This document shows, piece by piece, positions 25,099 through 33,607 of a stretch of 64,000 bases of DNA. Position 1 is the first letter of the stretch; each line of letters begins with the position of its first letter. Made by a program: the position numbers and the translations under genes. Under the pieces are notes generated by a model, which saw only the letters and a list, made by a program, of their open reading frames with translations, was not told the origin of the DNA and searched no databases. The stretch lies in contig NZ_BNBE01000004.1 in the NCBI RefSeq assembly GCF_014654895.1, forward strand, positions 496,001-560,000. Direction: 5' to 3'. The stretch comes from Streptomyces filamentosus. Its GTDB lineage: Bacteria > Actinomycetota > Actinomycetes > Streptomycetales > Streptomycetaceae.

Positions 25099-27222
25099 GT
25101 GAGTGACGCGACCGACGGACCCCTGCACATCATCGAGACGTACTTCGAGTGCTGCGGATTCGACCACACCTTCCTCCAGGGCGGCACCTCGGTGTACCTC
25201 TGGAACCTCTCCCGCGCCTTCGCCCGCCAGGGGCACCGGGTCTCCATCGTCACCCCGGCGCACGGCCGCCTGGACGACCTGCGCCGCCGGCACGCCGTCG
25301 AGGACCTCCCCTACGAGGACGTCCACACCCTCCCCCTGGTCCTCGACCCGGAGGTGTGGCGGGGCTTCCCGCCGGAGGTGCCGGTGGAGCTGCGCACCAC
25401 GGCCCACCGCATCCGGCTGGAGGGCGTCGACCTCTACTTCCTGTCGAACGACTATCTGGACCGGCTGCCGGACACCTTCTACCCGCCGTACGCGGCGAAG
25501 GGCAACGACCTCACCTTCTTCAAGCCGCTGGTCTTCCAGGTGGAGAGCGTCCGCTTCCTGCGCGGCTGGTTCGGCGACGAGCGGGCGATCGTCCACGCCC
25601 ACGAGCCGTACTACCACTACCTGTTGCCCGCCGCGCTCGCCGGGGACCCGCTGAAGAGCGTGGTGACGACGGTGCAGAGCAACATGCCGATCACCAAGAA
25701 GGTGTACGGCCCCGAGGTCCGCCGGCTGCTCGCGCTGCTCGGCGCTCCCCCGCTGCCGCCGGAGCCCGCGGCGCCGCCGGCGGGCGTGCGGGAGGCCCAG
25801 CGGCAGTACCAGACCCGGACCCATCTGCACTACGAGTACCCGGAGGACCACCTCACGGTCTACGGCCTGGTCGCGGAGCACGCCGACCGGATCGACTTCC
25901 TCTGCCCGGGGCAGCGGGACTTCTACAACGGCTTCCAGGACACGCCGTTCGAGGAGCTGTTCGCCGCGCTGCCGGTCGCGGACACCGTCCGGCGCAACGC
26001 CCACAAGCAGTTCGTCGGCGGCTGCGCCGTCTCCGACGCCTGGCTGGCGGGCGACCCGGAGGCGGTGGACCGGGCGGCGGTGCTGTCCGGCCTCGGCCTG
26101 GACCCGGAGCTGCCCACCTTCTTCCACAACGCCCGGTACGCGGTGCACCACAAGGGGCAGGTCGAACTGTTCCGCGCGGTGGACCGGGTGCTGTCCGAGG
26201 GGCTCGCCGCCAACTTCGTGCTGCGCTGCATCTCCGGCACCGGCATCGACGACCCGTACGTCCACGAGGTCGTCGCCCGGCACCGGGGCCGGGTGCACCT
26301 GGAGTGGGAACGGGTCGGCGAGGAGCGGGTGTTCGACCTCGCGTCCGCCGCCGACTTCTGCGTCTTCCCGTCCAAGTTCGAGATGGACACCTTCCTCATC
26401 GCCCAGGGCGAGGCCATGGCCTGCGGGGCGGTGCCGGTGGCGACCGCCCAGTGGGGGATGGCGCACTTCCGGCACGCCGACGAGGGCGAGGAGCGGACCG
26501 GCTTCGCCGTCAACCGCTCCTTCGCCGAGGACGACGCCCTGCTCGTCGACGCCCTCGCCGACCGGCTGCGCCGGGCCGCCCTGCTGTACCGGGAGGACCC
26601 CGGCGCGTACCGGAAGCTGTCCGACCGGGCCCGCGCGGTGGCCCGCTCCTTCACCTGGGACCGCTGCGCCGACCTGCACCTGGAGGTCTTCCGGGAGCTG
26701 TGGGACGGCACGGAGCCGGAACCGGCCACCGAGGCGGCACTGCGCCACGGCTGGTTCGGCCTGCTGCCGGACGAGGTGCTGGAGGAGCGGCCGGACGAGG
26801 TGCTCGCGGCGGCCGTCGCCGCCGGGGACCTCGCCGTCGCCGAGCGGCTGGGGCCGCTCACCGATCCGCTGGCGCTGCGGTTCTACGACGCCGCCTGGGA
26901 GCGGGCCGACTTCGCGGTCTGCGAGGAGGCCGCCGCACGCCGGCCCGGTGCGGTGCCGGAGGGGCGCACCGCCCTGCTGCGGGAGCGCTGCCTGCCGGGC
27001 GGGGAGGGGCTGGTCTACCGCCTCGGCCACGCCGAGCGGGTCGAGCTGGTCGTCCCGGGTCCCCGGGAGGAGGGCGGCCGGGGCGAGGCCCGGGTCACCG
27101 AGTGGACCCGGACCGCCCCCGGCGAGTTCACCGGAGCGGCCCCGGCGGGGGAGCCCGGCGCGCGCCTGCTCCTGACGCTGTCGAACGGCCGGATCGCCTG
27201 GGACGAGGTGCGGCATGGCTGA
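25099..27222 (+). CDS. Glycogen-synthase-like glycosyltransferase (possible pseudoglycosyltransferase)
   Basis: A GT-B enzyme of 707 residues. The N-terminal domain has the GT5-like loop FLQGGTSVYLWNLSRAFARQGHRVSIVTPAHG (shown here only as a landmark near residues 23-54). The C-terminal domain has HHKGQVEL and PSKFEMDTF...GEAMACGAVP. The acidic pair there is E-x9-E rather than the common E-x7-E. About 150 extra residues follow, starting RHGWFGLLPDEV and shared with the paralogue at 28362. GTG 25099 follows GAGGA. It overlaps the nucleotidylyltransferase by 8 nt. In the acb cluster AcbS or AcbI joins the activated cyclitol, amino sugar and maltose; I infer one of those roles. Confidence 0.82.
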   Translation: MSDATDGPLHIIETYFECCGFDHTFLQGGTSVYLWNLSRAFARQGHRVSIVTPAHGRLDDLRRRHAVEDLPYEDVHTLPLVLDPEVWRGFPPEVPVELRTTAHRIRLEGVDLYFLSNDYLDRLPDTFYPPYAAKGNDLTFFKPLVFQVESVRFLRGWFGDERAIVHAHEPYYHYLLPAALAGDPLKSVVTTVQSNMPITKKVYGPEVRRLLALLGAPPLPPEPAAPPAGVREAQRQYQTRTHLHYEYPEDHLTVYGLVAEHADRIDFLCPGQRDFYNGFQDTPFEELFAALPVADTVRRNAHKQFVGGCAVSDAWLAGDPEAVDRAAVLSGLGLDPELPTFFHNARYAVHHKGQVELFRAVDRVLSEGLAANFVLRCISGTGIDDPYVHEVVARHRGRVHLEWERVGEERVFDLASAADFCVFPSKFEMDTFLIAQGEAMACGAVPVATAQWGMAHFRHADEGEERTGFAVNRSFAEDDALLVDALADRLRRAALLYREDPGAYRKLSDRARAVARSFTWDRCADLHLEVFRELWDGTEPEPATEAALRHGWFGLLPDEVLEERPDEVLAAAVAAGDLAVAERLGPLTDPLALRFYDAAWERADFAVCEEAAARRPGAVPEGRTALLRERCLPGGEGLVYRLGHAERVELVVPGPREEGGRGEARVTEWTRTAPGEFTGAAPAGEPGARLLLTLSNGRIAWDEVRHG

Positions 27223-28351
27223 GCGACCCGCCTCCCCGGACGCCGCCCCGGTCCGGGCCGTGCTGCTGGCCGGCGGGCGGGGCGAGCGGATGGGCCGGCT
27301 CGGCGCCGGCCGGCTCAAGCCCCTGGTGCCGTACGGCGGGGCGTGCCGGCTGATCGACTTCAGCCTGGCCAACGCCCGCGACTCGGGCCTGGACGAGGTG
27401 CTGCTGCTGTCGCAGTACGAGGAGCGGCTCCTCATGGACGACCTGCACACCGTCTGGAACGGCGTCCGGCCCGGTTTCCGCGTCCACTTCGGGCCGTACG
27501 ACGCCGCCTACCGCGCGGCGGGCCACGACCTGCCCGACGAACTCCCGGAACGGAACTGGCCGTTGGAGCGCGGCACGGCCGACGCCCTGATCCGCAAGGC
27601 CGACCACGTCTTCGGCCCGCGCACCCGGCACGTGATGGTGCTCCACGCCGACCACGTGTACCGCTTCGACTACCGGCCCCTGATCCGGCGCCACGTCGAG
27701 GAGCGGGCCGCGCTGACCGTCGCCTACCAGCGGATCGACCCGCGGTACGTGCACCTCTTCGGGATGGTCGAGCTCGACCGCGACGGGCGGCTCACCGCCT
27801 TCGTGGAGAAGCCCGAACACCCCACGTCCGACCTGGTGTTCGCGGCCTTCTGCGTCTTCGACGCGGACGTGCTGCGGCGGTACCTGGACGCCCTGGACGG
27901 GACGGACTGGCAGCACGACATCAGCCGGGACGTCATCCCCGCGATGCTCGCGGCCGGGGAGCGGATCCTCGGCCACCGGGTCGAGGGGCACTGGGAGGAC
28001 ATCGGCACGGTGGAGCGCTACCACCGCGCCCACCTCGCGATGACCCGCCCGGACGCGACCCTGCCGGTGACGGCCCTGCCGCGCACCCTCGCCCCCGGCG
28101 TGTCGCGCGGCCTGGTCGACCGGGCGCCGGGGGTCCACCGCTCGGTGGTGCCGCTGGGCCTGGTCAACCGGGGCCTGGTCGAGGAGAGCGTGGTCTTCCC
28201 CGGCGCGCGGATCGGGTCCGGGGCCCGGGTGCGGCGCAGCGTGGTGCTGCCCGGCGCCGTGGTGCCCGACGGGGCCGACATCGACTCCGCCGTCGTCCTG
28301 GAGGACGGCTTCGTCCAGCACGTCGAACCGCTGCCGTCCGCGGCACGCTGA
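27215..28351 (+). CDS. GlgC-like nucleotidylyltransferase
   Basis: A protein of 378 residues resembling ADP-glucose pyrophosphorylase: LAGGRGERMGRLGAGRLKPLVPYGG near the N-terminus (the nucleotide loop and KP motif), RLIDFSLANARDSG, LHADHVYRFD, EKPEHPTSDL, and a C-terminal left-handed beta-helix. It is embedded between two glycogen-synthase-like glycosyltransferases, which mimics a glycogen operon. Within a cyclitol cluster it corresponds to AcbR and would activate a cyclitol-1-phosphate with a nucleotide. Activation of glucose-1-phosphate remains possible. The ATG lies inside the end of the upstream gene. Confidence 0.85.
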   Translation: MAERPASPDAAPVRAVLLAGGRGERMGRLGAGRLKPLVPYGGACRLIDFSLANARDSGLDEVLLLSQYEERLLMDDLHTVWNGVRPGFRVHFGPYDAAYRAAGHDLPDELPERNWPLERGTADALIRKADHVFGPRTRHVMVLHADHVYRFDYRPLIRRHVEERAALTVAYQRIDPRYVHLFGMVELDRDGRLTAFVEKPEHPTSDLVFAAFCVFDADVLRRYLDALDGTDWQHDISRDVIPAMLAAGERILGHRVEGHWEDIGTVERYHRAHLAMTRPDATLPVTALPRTLAPGVSRGLVDRAPGVHRSVVPLGLVNRGLVEESVVFPGARIGSGARVRRSVVLPGAVVPDGADIDSAVVLEDGFVQHVEPLPSAAR

Positions 28352-28361
28352 GGGAGCCCTC

Positions 28362-31300
28362 ATGCACATCGTCAACTTCGCCTACGAATGCGGGGGGTTC
28401 GACCCCCGGCTGATGCGCGGCGGACTGTCGCCGCTCGTGTGGAACCTGTCCCGCGAGTACGCGGCGCTGGGCCACCGGGTGTCGATCGTGACCCCCGCCC
28501 ACGGGCACCTGGAGCGGCTGCGCGCCCTGCACCCGATAGAGGACCTGGACTACCGCGTCGAGCACGAGGTGCCGCTGGTCCTCGACCCGAAGATCTGGCC
28601 CGGCCGGCCGGCCGAGCTGTCGCTGGCGCTGACCACCCGGGCGCACCTGCTGCGCCTGGACGGGGTCGACGTCCACTTCCTCTCCGACTCCCACCTCGAC
28701 CTGCTGCCGGACCGGCTGTACCCGCCGCCGGACTCCGAGGGCCGGGACCTGTCCTTCTTCAAGCCGCTGGCCTTCCAGGTCGCCGGGCTGCGCTTCCTGC
28801 GCGACCGGCTCGGCGCCGGGCACGAGGGGGACGCGGAGCCGGCGATCGTGCACGGCTTCGAGCCCTCGTACCACCACCTGGTGCCGCTGGTGCTGCGGGA
28901 CGACCCGCGCTGGCGGTGCGTCAGCACGGTCGCGGCCAACGCGCCCGTCACGCACAAGGTGTACCGGCCGCAGACCGAGGCGGTGCTGCGGCTCTTCGGG
29001 GTCGATCCGCAGCGGATCGGCGCGGGGAGCGGGGAGCCGTTCGCGCTGGACGCCTGGGAGGAGCCGGAGCCGCCGGAGGACTCCCCCACCGCGGCGATGG
29101 TCCGGGCGCTGGCCGCGACCCGGCTGCACACCGCCTTCGGCCCCGACCACGTCACCCTCTTCCCCCAGCTCCTCGCCCACGCCGACCTGGTGGACTTCGT
29201 CTCGCCCGGTCAGCTCGACCACCACAGCACCCTCGACGGTACGCCGATGGAGCGGTACGTGTCCGGGCTGCCGGTCGCCCGGCTGACGCGGGAGCGGGCG
29301 GGCCGGCTCTTCGACGGCGGCTGCGGGATCTCCGACTCCTGGCTGGCGCGCGACCCGGGGTCGGTCGACCGGGCGGCGGTGCTGCGCGGCATGGGCCTGG
29401 ACCCGGCGCGCCCGGTCTTCTACCACGCCGCCCGGTACGCGGTGCACCACAAGGGCCAGCTGGAGCTGCTCCGGGCGATCGAGGAGGTGCTCGCGGAGGG
29501 GATCGAGGCGTCCTTCGTGCTGCGCTGCGCGACGGGCGCGGCCGGTTCCGCGGCGGCGGAGCCCGCCAACGCGCACTTCCAGCGGATCGCGGACGCCCAC
29601 CCGGACCGGGTGCGGCTCGACTGGTCGCTGGTCGGCGAGGACGAGCTGTTCACCGAGGCGGCGTGCGCGGACTTCTGCGTCTACCCGTCCAAGTTCGAGC
29701 TGGACGGCTTCCTGATCGCCCAGGGCGAGGCGATGGCCTGCGGCGCGGTGCCGATCGGCACGGCCCAGCGGACCACCGCCCACTTCGGGCACGCGCTGCC
29801 CCACGAGCACCCGGACGCGACCGGGTTCGCGGTGCGCGGTTCCTTCCGCGACGACGACCGGGAGCTGGCCGGGCTGCTCGCCGGCCGGATCCGGGAGGCG
29901 GAGCGGATGTTCCGCGAGGCGCCCGGGGAGTACCGGCGGCTGTCGCGGAACGCGGTCCGCACCGCCCGCGGCTTCACCTGGGGGGAGAGCGCCCGCCGCC
30001 GGCTGGGCGCCTTCCGGGAGCTGCTGGACGGCACCCCGCGCCGGCTGCCCGCCCGGGACGCCGTGCGGTACGGCTGGTTCGGGCTGCTCGACCCGGCGGA
30101 GTGGGCGGAGCACCGCGAGGAGGTGCGGCGGCGGGCCCTGGAGCTGGGCGACGCCGAGGCGTACGGACGGTGCGCGGAGCTCGACGGGGCCGCGTACGAG
30201 GCGCTGTTCGCCGCCGCGTACGGGCGGGCGGACTTCGAGCGCTGCGCCGCCCTCGCGCGAGGCGCGGGGCGCGCGGACCTGATGGCGCCGGTCCGGCACC
30301 GCTGCCGGGTCGCCCCGGCCGGCGCGGGCGCCGCGCACGCGGTGGAGTACCGCCACCCCGGGCTGACGGGGGTGGACGTGGTCGTGGACGGCGTCGCCCC
30401 GGGCCCGGCGGACGCCGGTGACGCGCCGCTGGAGTCGGTGGCCGAGGCGGCCCGCTCGGACGAGCCGGTGCCCGCGGCGGGCACCACCCGGCTCGTCGCG
30501 CTGCGCCGCGGCGGCGACGGCGTCTTCCGGGGCGCGGTGCCGGCCGGCGGGACGCGCGGCGGTCTGGTGCTGCGGCTCACCCTGGAGGACGGCAGGACGG
30601 CCTGGGACCACGTGCCGGTGCCCGGGGCGCCGCCGTACCGGGTGGTCGCCACCGACCTCGACGGCACCCTGCTCCGGTCCGATCTGACGGTGTCCGGCCG
30701 GACCCGGCGGGCCCTGGAGCTGGTGGCCGCGTCGGGCGCCGCGCACCTGGTGGTGACGGGCCGTCCGGCGACGGCGTGCCGCCGGGTCCTGGACTCGCTC
30801 GCGTACACCGGTCTGGCGGTGTGCGGGCAGGGCGCGCAGCTGTACGACGCGGGCGCGGACCGGCTGCTGTCGGCCGAGCGGCTCGACACGGAGCTGGCCC
30901 GTTCGGTGGTGGCGCGGGTGGAGGAGCTGCTCGGGCCGCTGGAGCTGGGGGTGGTGACCTCGCCGCCGGAGAGCCGCTTCAAGGTCACTCCCGGTTTCGG
31001 CGAGCGGGTGCGGCACGGCTGGGACGTGACCGCCGACCGCGCGCTGCTGTGGGACGCGCCGATCGACAAGCTGGTGCTGCACCACCGCACGGTCGGGGAC
31101 GACGCGCTGGCCGAGGCCGCGCTGCGGCTCTGCGGCGAGGAGGTGACGGTGGTGCACTCGGTGCAGGGCATGGTGGAGGTGCTGCCCCGGGGGATCACCA
31201 AGGGCACCGGGGTGGCGCGGGCGCTGGAACTGCTCGGCCGCACCGGGGCGGAGACCGTCGCCTTCGGCGACATGCCCAACGACGTCCCGATGCTGGAGCT

Positions 31301-31544
31301 GGCCGGGCACGGGGTGGCCGTCGCGGGCGCGCACCCCGCGCTGCGGGCGGTCGCGGACGAGATCGCGCCCGGGCACGAGGAGGACGGGGTGGCGGAGGTC
31401 CTGGAGCGGCTCTTCGGAACGCCGGTGGTGCCGTTCGCCCCGGCCGCCTCCGCCCCCGTCTCCCCCGCCGACTCCGCCTCCGTCTCCCCCGCCTCGGCTC
31501 CCGACGCCTCCGCCCCCGTGTCCGCCGGGGGAGGTGCCCGGTGA
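28362..31544 (+). CDS. Fusion: glycogen-synthase-like glycosyltransferase + HAD phosphatase
   Basis: A protein of 1060 residues. Residues 1 to about 755 are a paralogue of the 25099 product: RGGLSPLVWNLSREYAALGHRV, HHKGQLELLRAIEEV, PSKFELDGF...GEAMACGAVP and YGWFGLLDPAE. Residues about 760-1030 form a complete Cof-type HAD phosphatase: VVATDLDGTLLRSD (motif I, Asp765 region), VVTGRPA (motif II), the cap domain, then ITKGTG and FGDMPNDVPML (motifs III/IV). The tail is an Ala/Pro/Ser repeat. AGGGAG (28351-28356) precedes the ATG. Such GT-phosphatase pairs resemble trehalose or sucrose phosphate synthase/phosphatase designs. Here the two halves look like AcbS-type and AcbJ-type activities in one chain. 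The fusion is seen directly; the roles are inferred. Confidence 0.88.
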   Translation: MHIVNFAYECGGFDPRLMRGGLSPLVWNLSREYAALGHRVSIVTPAHGHLERLRALHPIEDLDYRVEHEVPLVLDPKIWPGRPAELSLALTTRAHLLRLDGVDVHFLSDSHLDLLPDRLYPPPDSEGRDLSFFKPLAFQVAGLRFLRDRLGAGHEGDAEPAIVHGFEPSYHHLVPLVLRDDPRWRCVSTVAANAPVTHKVYRPQTEAVLRLFGVDPQRIGAGSGEPFALDAWEEPEPPEDSPTAAMVRALAATRLHTAFGPDHVTLFPQLLAHADLVDFVSPGQLDHHSTLDGTPMERYVSGLPVARLTRERAGRLFDGGCGISDSWLARDPGSVDRAAVLRGMGLDPARPVFYHAARYAVHHKGQLELLRAIEEVLAEGIEASFVLRCATGAAGSAAAEPANAHFQRIADAHPDRVRLDWSLVGEDELFTEAACADFCVYPSKFELDGFLIAQGEAMACGAVPIGTAQRTTAHFGHALPHEHPDATGFAVRGSFRDDDRELAGLLAGRIREAERMFREAPGEYRRLSRNAVRTARGFTWGESARRRLGAFRELLDGTPRRLPARDAVRYGWFGLLDPAEWAEHREEVRRRALELGDAEAYGRCAELDGAAYEALFAAAYGRADFERCAALARGAGRADLMAPVRHRCRVAPAGAGAAHAVEYRHPGLTGVDVVVDGVAPGPADAGDAPLESVAEAARSDEPVPAAGTTRLVALRRGGDGVFRGAVPAGGTRGGLVLRLTLEDGRTAWDHVPVPGAPPYRVVATDLDGTLLRSDLTVSGRTRRALELVAASGAAHLVVTGRPATACRRVLDSLAYTGLAVCGQGAQLYDAGADRLLSAERLDTELARSVVARVEELLGPLELGVVTSPPESRFKVTPGFGERVRHGWDVTADRALLWDAPIDKLVLHHRTVGDDALAEAALRLCGEEVTVVHSVQGMVEVLPRGITKGTGVARALELLGRTGAETVAFGDMPNDVPMLELAGHGVAVAGAHPALRAVADEIAPGHEEDGVAEVLERLFGTPVVPFAPAASAPVSPADSASVSPASAPDASAPVSAGGGAR

Positions 31545-33607
31545 ACGATCCGCTGACGGCGCTCGCCGAGGCGCACGGCGTGGCGGTCTCCTACCGCACC
31601 GACCGGGGCCTGGAGGTCCCGGTCCCCCGCGACACCCTGGTCGCCGTCCTCGCCGCGTGCGGCGTGGACGGCTCCACGCCGGCCGCCGCCGGGGCCGCGC
31701 TGGCGGCCCACCGCGCCGCCCGGGCCCGGCGGCTCGTGCCGCCGTGCGTGGTCGTGGACGGGCCCGGCGGCCCGCTCCCCCGGCTGCCCAGGGGCGCCCG
31801 CGCCGAGGTGCGGTGCGCCGACGGGCGGGTGCGCGGCCTGGCGGACGGTCCGCTGCCGGCCGGCCGGCACGCGCTGACGGTGGAGGCGGACGGCCGGCGC
31901 GACACGGCGGTGCTGCTCGTCGCCCCGGAGCGGCCGGGCCCCGCCCCGTACTCCTGGGGCTTCCTCGTCCAGCTGTACTTCCTGCTGTCGCGCCGCTCCT
32001 GGGGGATGGGCGACCTCGGCGACCTCTCCTCGCTCGTCTCCTGGGCTGGCCGGGAGCTGGGCGCCGACTTCGTCCAGCTGGGACCGCTGCACGCGATGGA
32101 GCCGGGGCCGCTGCCCGACCCCTCGCCGTACCGGCCGAGCAGCCGGCGGTTCCCCGACCCGATGCACGTCCGGGTCGAGTCCGTACCGGAGTTCGCGGGG
32201 CTCGGGGACGGTCCGCGCGGCCGGGTCCGGCACCTCGCCGACCGGGCGGCGGAGCTCAACGAGTCCGTCCTCGACGGGAGTTCGCTGATCCGGCGCGAGG
32301 AGGTGCGGGACCTCAAGCTGCGGGCGCTGCGCGAGGTGTACGAGGTGCCGCGCACCCCGGCGCGGGAGGCCGCGTTCGCCGCGTTCACCGACCGGGAGGG
32401 CGCGGACCTCACGGACTTCGCCACCTGGTGCGCGCTGGCCGAGGTGCACGGTCCGGCCTGGCGGTCCTGGCCGGCCGGGCTGCGCGACCCCCGCTCGCCC
32501 GAGGTGGCCCGCGCCCGGCGGGTGCTGGCCGCCTCGGTCGGATTCCACCGCTGGCTCGCCTGGATCACCGACGAGCAGCTGGCCGGCGCCCAGCGCGCCG
32601 CCCGGGACGCGGGCATGCGGATCGGCCTGGTGCACGACCTCGCGGTGGGCGTGGCCCCGGAGGGGGCGGACGCCTGGGCGCTGCGGCACTGCCTCGCCGA
32701 GGGCATGTCGGTGGGCGCCCCGCCGGACGACTTCAACCCCGCCGGGCAGGACTGGAACCAGCCGCCGTGGCGCCCGGACGCGCTGGCCGCCGAGGGGTAC
32801 CGGCCGCTCGCCGCGCTGCTGCGGTCCGGGCTGCGGCACGCGGGGGCGCTCCGCGTCGACCACGTGATGGGCCTCTTCCGGCTCTGGTGGGTGCCCGAGG
32901 GCCGGCCGCCGTCCGAGGGCACCTACGTCCGGTACGACGGCGCGGCGATGCTGGCCGTGCTGGCGGCGGAGGCCGCCGACGCCGGGGCGCTGGTCATCGG
33001 CGAGGACCTGGGCACGGTCGAGGCGGGCGTCCGCGAGGCGCTCGCGGACCGGGGCGTGATCGGCACGGCCGTGCAGCGCTTCGAGTACGAGGGCGGCTCC
33101 GAGGGCCGGCTGGGGCCGCTCGCCCCGGAGAAGTGGCGGGAGCACTGCCTGGCCACCCTCACCACCCACGACCTGCCGAGCACGGCGGCCTGGCTGAGCG
33201 GGGAGCACGTCGACCTGCGCGACCGGCTGGGCCTGCTGACCCGGCCGGTGGCCGAGGAGCGGGCGGAGGCCGCCCGCGAGCGGGACGGCTGGCTGGCCGA
33301 GCTGGAGCGGCTCGGGCTGCTGCCGGACCCGGCGGGCGAGGTCGCCGCGCTCCACGCGTACCTGGGCCGGACCCCGGCCCGCATGATCGGGGTCTGGCTG
33401 CCGGACCTGACGGGCGACCGGCGGCCGCAGAACCTGCCGGGCACGGCGGGACCCCACCCCAACTGGTGCCTGCCGGTCGCCGACGCGGAGGGACGTCCCG
33501 TCCCCCTGGAGGAGCTGACCGGGGCCCCGCTCGCCCACCACCTGGCCGAGGCGTTCGCCGGTCGGCCGGAAGCACACCGAGACACCATCGAGGAGAGGCA
33601 TGCCTAG
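31541..33607 (+). CDS. malQ: 4-alpha-glucanotransferase (amylomaltase, GH77)
   Basis: Transfers maltosyl units between alpha-1,4-glucans. Length 688 residues. The nucleophile Asp440 is in RVDHVMGLFRLWWVPEG, the acid/base Glu488 is in VIGEDLGTV, and Asp544 is in TTHDLPSTAAW. The C-terminal QNLPGT...PNWCLPV is also diagnostic. An N-terminal beta domain (residues 1 to about 130) precedes the barrel, as in actinobacterial MalQ. GTG 31541 overlaps the upstream stop. AcbQ of the acarbose cluster is of this family; it would provide maltose and maltooligosaccharide acceptors. Confidence 0.94.
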   Translation: MNDPLTALAEAHGVAVSYRTDRGLEVPVPRDTLVAVLAACGVDGSTPAAAGAALAAHRAARARRLVPPCVVVDGPGGPLPRLPRGARAEVRCADGRVRGLADGPLPAGRHALTVEADGRRDTAVLLVAPERPGPAPYSWGFLVQLYFLLSRRSWGMGDLGDLSSLVSWAGRELGADFVQLGPLHAMEPGPLPDPSPYRPSSRRFPDPMHVRVESVPEFAGLGDGPRGRVRHLADRAAELNESVLDGSSLIRREEVRDLKLRALREVYEVPRTPAREAAFAAFTDREGADLTDFATWCALAEVHGPAWRSWPAGLRDPRSPEVARARRVLAASVGFHRWLAWITDEQLAGAQRAARDAGMRIGLVHDLAVGVAPEGADAWALRHCLAEGMSVGAPPDDFNPAGQDWNQPPWRPDALAAEGYRPLAALLRSGLRHAGALRVDHVMGLFRLWWVPEGRPPSEGTYVRYDGAAMLAVLAAEAADAGALVIGEDLGTVEAGVREALADRGVIGTAVQRFEYEGGSEGRLGPLAPEKWREHCLATLTTHDLPSTAAWLSGEHVDLRDRLGLLTRPVAEERAEAARERDGWLAELERLGLLPDPAGEVAALHAYLGRTPARMIGVWLPDLTGDRRPQNLPGTAGPHPNWCLPVADAEGRPVPLEELTGAPLAHHLAEAFAGRPEAHRDTIEERHA

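Noticed and set aside
25099..33607. Interpretation as a glycogen or GlgE-type alpha-glucan operon
   Set aside because: GlgC-, GlgA- and MalQ-like genes are present, but no branching enzyme, GlgE or TreS is seen, and the cyclase, aminotransferase and exporter point to an aminocyclitol product.
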